This document shows positions 35,955 through 46,469 of a stretch of DNA of 64,000 nucleotides, in pieces. The stretch spans positions 12,232,139-12,296,138 of the forward strand of contig NC_064039.1 in assembly GCF_932526225.1 (NCBI RefSeq), written 5' to 3'. Origin of the DNA: Nematostella vectensis (taxonomy: Eukaryota > Cnidaria > Anthozoa > Actiniaria > Edwardsiidae). The notes beneath the pieces were generated by a model, which did no database searches, had not been told where the DNA came from, and saw only the letters and a program-made list of their open reading frames with translations. The stretch's first letter is position 1. Every line of letters begins with the position of its first letter. A program made the translations under genes and the position numbers.

Positions 35955-38684
35955 CGTCTGGGTCACGCTACCAGTTGTCACACAATGGAAGTCACGCAAT
36001 CATGGCAATCGCATGTACTACGGTCATCCGTTACGCGGGGCACGTTCATCCGAACGCGAAGATAGGCTCGTGAAAGGAGGTGCAACTTCTGCATATTTTG
36101 TACCCTAAACTGGGGTCATACAGTGTCAACCTTTCGCTAGCCCACTAAAATGCAACTGAAGGACTGTTAGGCCGACGCTGCGCTAGCAAAGGACAAGGAG
36201 AAGGAAGGACGCACTAGCTTACGCGTGTCTGCTTGTGTCTTCTCGCGATGATTTACTCATGCGTAAAAGCTCTCACATCTCCAGTTTCTTCGCTAGTACA
36301 GATGAGCCTTTAGCGGTATCGTCTCTTGACTAAAACGAGGATGTATTTGCCTTTTTATAGTCTTCTATCTGTTTACAATCAATGGAGAATGCTTGCTCGT
36401 TTAGTAGTGCAGTAGCTTTTATTTGTAAAAAGAGATGTAAATCAGTGTAAATAGCAAGAAGTGGTTTAAATATTTTTGATAACAATAATTTTTGTTCCTT
36501 GTTTGCTGAGCTGACTGGAGCTTATAAAGACAGCTGCCCCCGTGCCAGCCCTACTTACTAATCAGGACACACGGTGAAACCAGCCCCCACCCCTCTCACT
36601 TGCTTCCTATTACTTTTTTTTGTACACCGCTAATATCCCTCATGCCACACATCACAAACCTGCATCAGCTTTTCCCACGACAGACTGGATTCCCTTTCAA
36701 TAAAACAAAGATACTGCGCTAAACTTCTTTTGTTGTACTTTAATACCTTCCCAAAAGAAATATGTAATCTTAATATCATGAGGAACACAAAAGGGTTTGT
36801 TTATTGTCGGATTTGAATTATTAGCGGCTCTTTTCACCGGATGTGATATGATTGATGTCTTTTATGTCGGATTTCTTATGATGCAAAGCAAAGTAAGCGA
36901 GAAAATATGACGCTCATAGAAGAGAGCAGCGCACAAGAAACTTTGAGAAAAGGTTAGAGAAGTCTGCTGTTGTATCTGCAATATTGACCTACTACCAAAC
37001 AATCAAGCTGTTAACCAGAATATGCTGAGGAGGTATAAAAAGGTAGGCAAAGAAATGATGCACAAAGATTTGGTGAATCTTCGACCGATTTTAGGCGGCC
37101 GAGGCGAGTGCCCACGCCTAAGCAATGGATGAAAACTACAATCATTTCATCCTTTGAATTTTGGACATTACAGTTATGAAGATGCCCGATAATAAATGAA
37201 ACGCGGACGTATTGATAGATTGGACAATTTTTGAAAGCATAGATAATTAACCCCGGAACTTTCATCAAAATATTTTTTATGCTTTCAATGGACATTCTTA
37301 CAATACGAAGATTTCGCTCTTTCTTTCAATCATTTTTTCCAGACTCGATTTGCACATAGGATACTAGCATTCTAATATTTTCTTATCTTCTTTTTAAATT
37401 CCTCTTTTTTGTCGTAGTATTTATAAATAATATTATTCGTGTAGAAGAAAATATCTACTCCTTCAACCATTCTGGGTATATAGCCATCAAACAGATAAAT
37501 ATAACGCATTGATACAAAAACAAACAATTCGAACGACTTGAATAGTTTACTATTGGAGGATAGTTTATTTAATCTGTGATGAGAGCTTGAAGCTACAGCA
37601 GACATCCCAAAAACAACTGCCAGTAGCCACTTTGGAAAACACACAAACGTCTTACGCATGTTCCCGTAGGGAGTTATGATTTGAAAGGGTTTTTCAATTC
37701 TTTCTTTGAGGATTTATTTAAGAATAGCATATTTATTTATTTTTTTGACAATTTTGTAGCCTTGCTTGTTTTATTTGTTTTTTGCTAATTATAAACTCTT
37801 CTTTTGAACTCTTCGGTCAAATAAAACGACGGACCAGTATCTAAAATAATTCCAGCCTCATCAGGATAAAATTAAGAACAGGAAGGGTAACTCTGTTTGC
37901 ATCAATATGCAATGACAAATCTTTTTTTCTTTTTATCACCTGTCTTCGCAATAAAAGTATCTAAATTGGTGCAGACAGGGCAATCTTTCTTCTACAATTG
38001 CGTCCAAGACAAGAGCACTCGCTAATTTTACAGAAGGCGAGAGTAATGAGGGAACGTCCTTCTACTTGCATTGATATTAAAGGCACCCCACAGGATCCTA
38101 GTAGCTTGGACCATTTCTATGATAGAATGTAATGCATTAAGGAAGGGAATAGCGAGAAAGAGAACGAAAGAAATATTTGTAATAATGAAAAGAAATATTT
38201 GTACAATAGTTTATTCATCTGAAGAATCATAACGTGGCCCAGCTGTGCAAGCATTCGTCACATTACACGAAAAAAAATTATGACGTTCTTTCAATATCAC
38301 GGGATGCCCTTTTTAGGTTTAATTAACTTTTTGAAGTTTGGTCTACTCCATAGGAGTAGGATTTATTTAACAGTTTCTATATTTCACACGAGCAAAATAA
38401 ACCTGCCACAAAGGACGTGGTAGTATACCAAAGTCGAGGAATCTACGGCAAGGATAATTTCTATTTTTTACGCATACTGGGGATAGGGGGTTGGGTAGCA
38501 ACGCTCAACGCATTTTATACGACTCCATCAGCGAATGGCAATTTTAAATGGCATTTCTTTATGCGCGAGAATGATTTTAGGGTCGATAAGCGGTGTGCCG
38601 CCCGCTCCACAAAGACAGCCGCCATTTATCGGTACACGCATCGAGGTGTATGTGATCTTCCCCTCAGTGCAAGTGATCTCTGAA
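35955..38684. other. ARHGAP19 3' flank and GPCR upstream region
   Basis: AT-rich. A polyadenylation signal AATAAA at 36699-36704 is a plausible end of the ARHGAP19 transcript (3' UTR about 0.75 kb). From there to the GPCR start no coding exon could be supported; ORFs at 37011-37659 lack homology. CCCCTCAG at 38660-38667 is an acceptor-like site 17 bases before the GPCR ATG. Confidence 0.6.
36699..36704 (+). terminator. Polyadenylation signal for ARHGAP19
   Basis: AATAAA 745 bases after the stop codon, the first well-placed signal in a T/A-rich 3' region. Confidence 0.55.
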
Positions 38685-41600
38685 ATGGCCTCCTTGGAGG
38701 AGTACCCGACTCTGATGGCACAGCTTATGAACAGAGACAAGGCGTCTATCGTCATCGAGTCCATGCTACTCGTCATTCTTATTCTGCTGGCACTACTTGG
38801 TAATAATACGCTCTTTTTTTTATAAGAACGTCTAATTCTCAGTTGCGGCTGGGCCGTTCTTTTTGGGGGGGACATTTTAAGGCGTGGACAGGCACGAGAC
38901 CAGACTCGTACCCAGTCGTTATTTGCTGTTGCGCGGACATCCACAGGGATCCTGAAGGGGCTGACCGAGCGGGCCCCGTTCCCCTGTTTTCTGATATTTG
39001 GCTTAAAATAACAAAAAATAAAACTAAGGAAGAACATTAAATCCAGCCCCCCTTTCTTGGAGCCCTGCTCCGGCCCCCCTTTTGCACTTAAAACAGACTA
39101 TAGAGACCCCAGACAAATAATCCGTTGTGATGTTTTAATACCTGTTTAAAGTTTTAGGAGTGAACCTTACTCAAAGTGGCGCTAATGACTACAAAACTCC
39201 GAATCCCATACAAAAATCGCCAAAAAGTCTTAAAAATCTAACCTCGATTTCCATCACGGTGTTAAGAAGAAAAATTCAACCTTTAATATATTTAGAATAA
39301 TAAATGTTTCTATTTACATATTCCGTTGTGATAGTTTGACTTTTCCAAATACTTTTTAAGAAACTGAAGGGAGACTAGACCCAATTTGACCCATTTTGGC
39401 CCGTTTTTTTGTATTTTCGCTACGCTTGAATTCAAATTTGGCGCTCGAAAACCGTGTCGGCACCATGCCGCCGCGCCGGTAACAAAATTAACACCTCGAA
39501 TGTGCACTCATTCTTGGCTATGCTCCTGGATGCGCCCCTGCACTTCTTTACATATGGACACTCTATTTTAAGGAGACTCTCTTTTAAGCGATGTGAACCA
39601 CTAAAGGTATCTCTATTTTTCTAGGAAACTCTCTGGTGTGCTATGTCTTGGCCAGGAACACTCGCCTGAAGACCACGCCCAACATGCTGGTGGCCAACTT
39701 GGCGGTGTCCGATATTCTGATGGCCGGAATTTGCATGCCGCTCTCACTAGGGGTCTCCCTCACGGGAACGTGGCATTATGGAGCCGTCGTGTGTGATGCC
39801 CAGGGTTTTCTCATATTCTCCTTTGGAATAGTGTCTGTGGTATGTTTTTTTCTGATCATCGTCATTGTAATAAACCTAATCATCAGCATCATTATCTTAA
39901 TTAAATAGACGTTCATAGATTTATACTCAATACTAATATATTACCTTTCGCAAGAGATGATATAAATATATTGCCTATGCTAAGGACCGATTTACACATG
40001 ATCGCACACGATTGTAATCGATCGCAGACAATTCGTGTATGATTACATGGAAACTTACCCTGCGAACGGTTGCGATCATATAGAAACCAACAACAAGAAA
40101 GGCTGCAACTAAATAGCATAGCAAAGAATTTGAAATGACTTGCAATGTATTGTCTTTAAGGAAAATCCCAGCAAATCATTCCCCAATAGATCTCTATGTG
40201 ACTACGTGCGTAGTCTATTGTAATGGGAACTTTGTGTGTATTGCAGTGGACCATGTGTCTGATCGCCGTCAACCGCTACATAGCCATCAGCCATCCCTTT
40301 CTCTACACCAAGACCTTCACGGCATCGCGCATGCGCATTACCATCATCTTCCTATGGCTCCTACCATGGCTCGCCACGATCCCACCCTTTGTGGGGTGGG
40401 GACATTACGCGTTCCAGCCGGGCAAAGTCCTTTGCATGTACCCGTTCAATGTTGACCTCACATATACGTTTCTTGTTCAGTGTCTCTTCATCGCTATCCC
40501 CATGAACCTGATCTTGTATAGCTATAGCAAATGTTACTTTGCGATGAGGGCGAACAACCGAAGAGTGGCGGGCATGATGACAAGTGGGGACCAGGCCGAC
40601 GCGAGGAGGAAAGCACAGGAAGCCCGTGCCACGCGTACTATGATGGTTGCGACCGCTGGTTTTATTATGTGCTGGCTCCCTGTCTCGATCATCGATTTTG
40701 TCGACGCTTTTACAGGTTTGTCATTTGGGTAAAATTCTGGTTTTGGGGATGAAACAGCTTAACTAGATGACAATACGAGAATATACTTTAATATATGTTT
40801 AATTATACTACAAGTCACATTAACAGTTCAATTATACTACAAGTCACTTCCTAGCGCGGGTCAATCAATTTGTTCTGCTCTCTACTTTTGTGACTATTCA
40901 AGGATATTTGGGTGTTCGGAAGCCATCTAAGTGCTGAAAAATGATTGACAGCAACTCTTACAAACTCGACACAACTTTTGATACGCTTTTTTTTTTCGTA
41001 AGTAAAATGGTAGGACGGACTAAAAACCTTGTAGTTTTTTTTTCCTGTATGCTTGCATGATACTCAAAGGTTCTTTGCCAACAAGCAAGGAGGACGGCGA
41101 CGGCCAAGACAACGAGATCGAAAAAGATGTGTTTGCGCTTGGTGATCAATAATTGCCATGGAATTAGCAAAACATTATAGTCAGAGATAGATAAAAATAA
41201 ACTAAGGACATTATTTCTACAGTAGCGAACGTGGTTAGAGGAGTTTACACGGCAAACGTCCGCGTCCTTAATTGACCGTGAAAGTTTGATTTTTCACGTC
41301 GTGGTTTTATGGAAAACGGCTGAAATGTATCAGACAGAACGCATTTTCACGGCTGCTATTGAATTCTGAATCAAATCTCACTGTTTTCTGCCGTCGTCGT
41401 CCACGTTGCCTGCGTCGTTGCTTAATTAAAGTCCCTACCGGTATTGTGTACGCAAGGCTTGGTATTTCTGATCATTCATATGTCATGAGCAATTCAAGCA
41501 CAGCGCCCACAATGAAAATTCCTGCATAGACATTTTGAAGGAAAGCAAGGCAACTATAGAAAAAAAAAGTAAAACGGACAAAAGCTTTCTTCAGTTAAAA

Positions 41601-42025
41601 AAATATCGTGCATTAAAGCATCACTCACCTATCCCCACTTCAAATATCTAATGGTCCATCGCTTGCGTTATATTTCAGGAGGGAGTCTCCCGCGTCAGGT
41701 ATACATGTTAAATGCGTATCTTATCTACATCTCGAGTACCATCAACCCATTCGTGTATTGGTTAATTAACGCGGATTTCAGGCGAGCTTTCAACCAAGTA
41801 TTACCATGTCTCAAGTTCATACGGCGAGACACCAGCGAAGTCTCTCCTTCAGTTGTTGGACCTGAGGGAGGCTCAGGAACCAACACGAACATAACTATCA
41901 CTAAATTGAACGGTACGAAAGCCGACGGCGGCGAGAGTATATCGATCGCACAACAAGCACGGAACAACCCCGAGGAAGCCTCGGAAAAAAACACGAATAT
42001 CAGCGGTAATTCAAGCAGGATATAA
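38685..42025 (+). CDS. Class A (rhodopsin-like) G protein-coupled receptor, orphan
   Basis: Four exons 38685-38799, 39625-39839, 40247-40715, 41679-42025 join to 381 residues. Seven membrane spans with the class A landmarks: Gly39-Asn40 in span 1, LAVSD (Asp68) in span 2, Cys95 before span 3, NRY (119-121) where most receptors have DRY, CWLP (252-255) in span 6 and NPFVY (289-293) in span 7. The span-7 position that carries the retinal lysine in opsins is Tyr283, so it is not an opsin. The NRY motif is typical of melatonin-type receptors, but the ligand cannot be told from this. The C-tail is Ser/Thr/Asn-rich. ATG at 38685 was preferred to an in-frame ATG at 38535 because an acceptor-like site lies between them at 38667. 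Confidence 0.9.
41065..41436. mobile_element. MITE-like element family B, copy 2 (diverged, reversed)
   Basis: Sequence from GACGGCGACGGCCAAGACAA (about 41093) to AATTAAAGTCCCT (41436) is the reverse complement of the element at 23711-24057, sharing ACAACGAGATCGAAAAAGAT, GCAAAACATTATAGTCAGA and CAGTAGCGAACGTGG blocks. Its left end is degraded. It lies in GPCR intron 3. Confidence 0.85.
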
Positions 42026-42352
42026 TAACCGATGGGAACGATAGTATATCGATCGCAGAAAAAGCAAGGGACCAATGCGAGGGAGTTTCCGGAAACAACA
42101 CGAGTATTACACAAAATCAAACGAAGCAGGTTATAAGAGCTGAGCGAGGGGAACGAAAGTATATTGATCGTACGAGAAGTGTAGGACTATGAACAGAGCT
42201 TTAAAGTCAAACTCCATGTACGAGGTACTCATGAATTCTTCGACTGTTACCATCGCTCCGAGGGACTATCGAGCATCTACATATTCAACTTGCATCAAGA
42301 TAATGCATCTGACGAAGTGCGGTGTTGCTTGCATGCTCGCCGAAGTCCATTC

Positions 42353-42500
42353 GGCGTAGCCAGGATTTTTAACAGGAGGGGGCCCAAAAGGGACTTTCAA
42401 GGCATTTTCTCCTGTGTTTTAGATAATGTCTCATACATTTACTTTTTTGTCTGCTAGAAGGGGGGACCCGGGCCCCCTTGGCCACCCCCCTGGCTACGCC
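42353..42500. mobile_element. Inverted-repeat element, about 148 bp
   Basis: GGCGTAGCCAGG at the left end and CCTGGCTACGCC at the right end are perfect inverted repeats, with G-rich and C-rich arms inside. No ORF. Related GTAGC/GGGG-type sequences occur in the dispersed repeats at 32195 and 34801. Confidence 0.75.
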
Positions 42501-43149
42501 CCTGAACAAAGAACGGTCGGGAGACAATGATTTAACCAAAGTGGCTGCCCACTTGAAGTGTTCTCGGTGCTCAACAGATTTACGTCCAAGGGGGGAGGGG
42601 GATGTGGAAGTTATGTTTATCATAACACCAAAAAAGGTTTGGTATAAGTTTAAGTACCAATTAAATTTCCCGCTTTAATTCTTGAATTCCCGCTGTTTAC
42701 TTGATACATTCTACCTGCAAAACACAATAGAAAACCAGCGAGCGTGGTAAAGTCATTTTCGTCCTCCAGCAAAACAACCGGTAAAATAATTCATGTGTGG
42801 AAAAATTTGTTTTCTTTTTGCTCCATAATTTGATAGAAAAGAAAAATGCTATTGTCTTACTATATAAGCTACAGTTGTAGTTTCGACAGGTCTCGATAAC
42901 GCTTGTACGAATAAAATTAAAGCGGCACTGATCCTTCTCGTATTTGTTTTTACCGATGAAATCACCATATGATCGCAAGTCCTTGTAAATGTCAATTGGG
43001 AGAAAATAAACAGAGAAAAATTTAACGATATAATGAATCAATCGCATAATGATATATTAACACAGCTAATGCAATATCGTAACATTAAATGAATAGATTT
43101 TTTTCTTTTGCGGGATACTTTTTATAGCCAAATAATATATATGATCGTC

Positions 43150-43341
43150 CGATCAGCGATCAATTATTCATGCGGTGACGTCTTCAGTGACAAGACGTTG
43201 TACTTCTTCGTTCAGAGGTAGGTTTATTTCTCACAAATTGCATTAAAAACTTTGAAAAATCTTTAGAAAAGTCAGTAAGTTGCAGTCTAAACCAAAACAC
43301 TTGTTGTTAGGCAGGAGATCCCTGAGGAAAGATTGTCGCCA
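43150..43341 (+). promoter_or_regulatory. Candidate promoter and untranslated exons of the SLC17 gene
   Basis: TGACGTC (43176-43182) is a CRE half-palindrome match. Shortly after is a donor CAGAG|GTAGGT (exon end 43217), then an acceptor GTTAGGCAG and donor GCCA|GTAAGT framing 43315-43341. Because the SLC17 coding exon is directly preceded by an acceptor, these could be its 5' UTR exons. This is inferred from site patterns only. Confidence 0.3.
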
Positions 43342-44769
43342 GTAAGTAAGAAAATGAGGGCAGAGAAGTAATATCGGACATCACATCCAATCGATTGACC
43401 AAACGTCAAGGGGACATAAAACGGTAAGATAAAAGTAAAACTAACAAGGTAATTTTATTAAACATTTGGATGGCCTTGAAATCTAACGTCTCTAACTGTA
43501 ACGGACACCGTAGAATTGTTCAGTTGATTGTAATGTGTGTATCATAACACTAGAAATAGACCGAGCGCAAAACGTTAAACAGTTAATCCTTTAAAGTCTC
43601 AGCAGCATTACTAAGGGGCTGGTTTGTTTTCAAAAGCACAATAGGCTTTTTTATACTATATATACGATGTTTCGCTTAGCAATGATGGTTATGTGTACAA
43701 ATAAACTAGAGGAAGTAGAACATGCTAGCTCGTGTGAATGTTTTAAAATCATCTAGGAGAAGACGTTTTAAAACCATATATACTTTCAAGATTAAAATCT
43801 GAGAACAACGATAATTTTATGATGTTTAAGAGCTTTTCGTACAATTTTTAAACAAAAAGACTGCTCCATTCGGCCAGGGTGCATCATGTGTTTTGTGAAG
43901 CGTACGACAGGTCGACCTAGGGGGCAAGTTCATTGCGGAAGAGAGTGCTTCTATAGCTCACAGGACTAAACAGATTTGACTCAAATCTTGCGCAAGTAAA
44001 ACTATATGACTACACAGATAATATGGCCACCGCGTCTGTGGTGAATCCCTTCATTTACGCTAATATTCGTCGCATGAACCTGTTTGTAGATGGGCGGGAC
44101 ATTAGCTAACGGGTCATTTAAGCGGTCAGTCTGTCATCTCCATCGGAGGTACCTGTGACAAAGTCCTAAGATACCACTGTATTACTGTATTTGGTTTCCT
44201 CTATCAAAACAAACAGCCTTTAATAATAACACGACTTGCCCTAAGAAATCCCGTGACTTTTTTCGGTGGCAAAGTTGCGCGTTCTGGCTTAAGCGGCAAA
44301 ATAACGGATCAAAAAGCGATTTATTCAGCGCATAAGGCTCAGCCAAAAATAAAGTTAAAAAACAGTTAATTTTGATTCTAAGGTTCTCTCGTAGCTCTCT
44401 GGCGTGACCTGGTGACGGCCGCAGTACTTTCTATATCAATCAATGGCTGTCGTTTAAAGAGCCTGGGGCGAGCGCGTGGGAGACCTATTAAGTTGGCTGC
44501 CAGCAAAATCGTTGTAAACATGCAAGTTTACGTGAAAATTCTCGACTTACAAAGCTCTAGAGCGATAAAAAAGCGAAACAAAAATTGATTGAAGCGGACT
44601 CCCAATGGTTTGTAATGTCTAATAAGAAAATGACCGAGCGAGCTAGAAAAACAACAGTTTTTAAAACAAGATTGATCGACTGATATGTGTTTTTGCGTGA
44701 ATTTGCCATACAGAGTCACGTGATTGCTTAGTGCGATGATCTAGACAAATTATTGGTTGATAGTTTGCC

Positions 44770-44972
44770 TTAGCCTTCTCCGCAGGCAACTCTACTCTGT
44801 AATGGCCTTTATTCAGATTCGGAATACCTGTGTTTGTGATTTAAGGTCGCGGGAGACTAGTACCGCTCCCTTCTCCCTTCGTTATTTTTCTCCTCTATTC
44901 GCCACAGGAACCCCGTACCGATAAAAATGCTTTTTCTTTTCGATGAGAAGAGTTGCCTGCGGAGGAGGCTAA
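44770..44972. mobile_element. MITE-like inverted-repeat element, 203 bp
   Basis: Ends TTAGCCTTCTCCGCAGGCAA and the near-complement TTGCCTGCGGAGGAGGCTAA. Flanking GTTTGCC (44763-44769) and GTTTGGC (44973-44979) may be an imperfect target duplication. No ORF. Confidence 0.75.
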
Positions 44973-45746
44973 GTTTGGCTCGGGTTTTACTGCTTTCTCA
45001 CCTAGGCCCATCGCTCCCTGTGGTCGAGGAGCATGGTTAACTAACAGTTCCCTGTGAAGTTCTGTTCAGTTTAAAATATATAATAACACAAATATAATAT
45101 CTGACAATTTATATTCGACAAAACATAGTCTCGAGAGTTTCTCAGCCCTTCGTCGTGTAGCTCTAGTTGTCGGCAAATGGCGTTTCTTCTTATTGGTTGA
45201 ACGAGGCAAGTCGTCTCTAAATCTACCGGTGTTTCTTCATCTATTTTATGACGAAAAAACTATAAAGTCAAGTGAACGTGTGCAAAAGAAAACAGCTTTC
45301 TTCTTTCAGAACTTTAAATCTAGAGCCAGATTGACCAGTTGAATTTCTCAAAGTTGCCGCTATTTTTTGAAAAATGTGCCGAAAGTGCTCACTACAGGTT
45401 CGGAGCATCTTTGTCTATTTTGAAACGTGGAGATTCTTGGTTTCCTTTTAGTGAAATGCCGATCTTTATATGGCTTCGACTGATCGATATCTCATAATAA
45501 GTAGAAAAATCTGTTAAAAATTAGTTTTTAATTTTTAAAAAGACGTCAGTGGAGAGGAAGGTAATGACGTAACAGCGTTTATGAGTCTTAATGAAATGAG
45601 AATGTGGTAGGCAATCATATTAACATATAATATAACTTAGGATGGTATTAGCATACGACATTCACTCTTTTGATTGACACGAAATGGATATAGGAACGTT
45701 TATCTGCCTCGCTGGTTGGCTAATGATATGCTCTCATGTCAAGCAG

Positions 45747-46240
45747 ATAGTACGTTCCTCGCATCCTCATTGGATCTAAAGGTGGCCACGGTAGCGTGGT
45801 TCGTATTGATAGAACGTTTCTCGCATCCTCATTGGATTTAAAGGTGGCCACGGTAGCGTGCGTCGTATCAATAGAACGTTTCTCGCATCCTCATTGGATG
45901 TAAAGGTGGCCACGGTAGCGTGCGTCGTATCGATAGTACGTCTCTCGCATCCTTATTGGATGTAAAGTTGGCCACTGTAGCGCGCGTCGCATCGATAGTA
46001 CGTCTCGCATCCTCATTAGATGTAAAGGTGGTTACGGTAGCGTGCGTTGTATCGATAGTACGTTTCTCAAATCCTTATTGGATGTAAAGGTGGCCACGGT
46101 ATCGTGCGTCGTATCGATAGTACATTTCTCAAATCCTTATTGGATGTAAAGGTGGCCACGCACGGTAGCGTGCGTCGTATCGATAGTACGTTTCTCGCAT
46201 CTTTATTGGATAAAAAGGTGGTCACAGTAGCGTGCGTTGC
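45747..46240 (+). repeat. 62-bp minisatellite upstream of the SLC17 gene
   Basis: Eight copies of a 62-bp unit: CGATAGTACGTTTCTCGCAT, CCTCATTGGATGTAAAGG, then TGGCCACGGTAGCGTGCGTC. Each unit contains ATTGG (reverse CCAAT). The array ends 230 bases before the SLC17 ATG, so it lies in the promoter or a 5' UTR intron. Confidence 0.92.
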
Positions 46241-46469
46241 ATCGAAAAGGGGGAAAATCACAATTAAATTGCCATAATCCGGCTGTCTTGTCATTAAATA
46301 TATAATTCTAGTAAAACGGCTAATGTAAAAAGTTAATATAACAAGACTGTTGAAAAAAATTCTGATTGAAGCTAAAAGCACCGCTTCAATGAAGCATGTC
46401 ACTGTCGCAAATTTTTACTTAGTTGATTTATGTTATTTTGTTTTTGTAATCTGATCGGCCTACTCAGCA

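Larger units (their letters stand above)
42026..46469. other. Intergenic region GPCR / SLC17 gene
   Basis: 4.4 kb without a supportable coding exon. It holds two inverted-repeat elements (42353-42500, 44770-44972), possible untranslated exons around 43150-43341 and a 62-bp minisatellite (45747-46240). ORFs at 42369-43047 and 44528-44719 lack homology and partly overlap repeats. An acceptor CTACTCAG at 46460-46467 sits two bases before the SLC17 ATG, so the SLC17 transcript probably starts further upstream in this interval. Confidence 0.6.

Noticed and set aside
38685..42025. Opsin identity for the GPCR
   Set aside because: The retinal-binding lysine position in span 7 is Tyr283, and no Lys occurs in the SSTINPFVY region.
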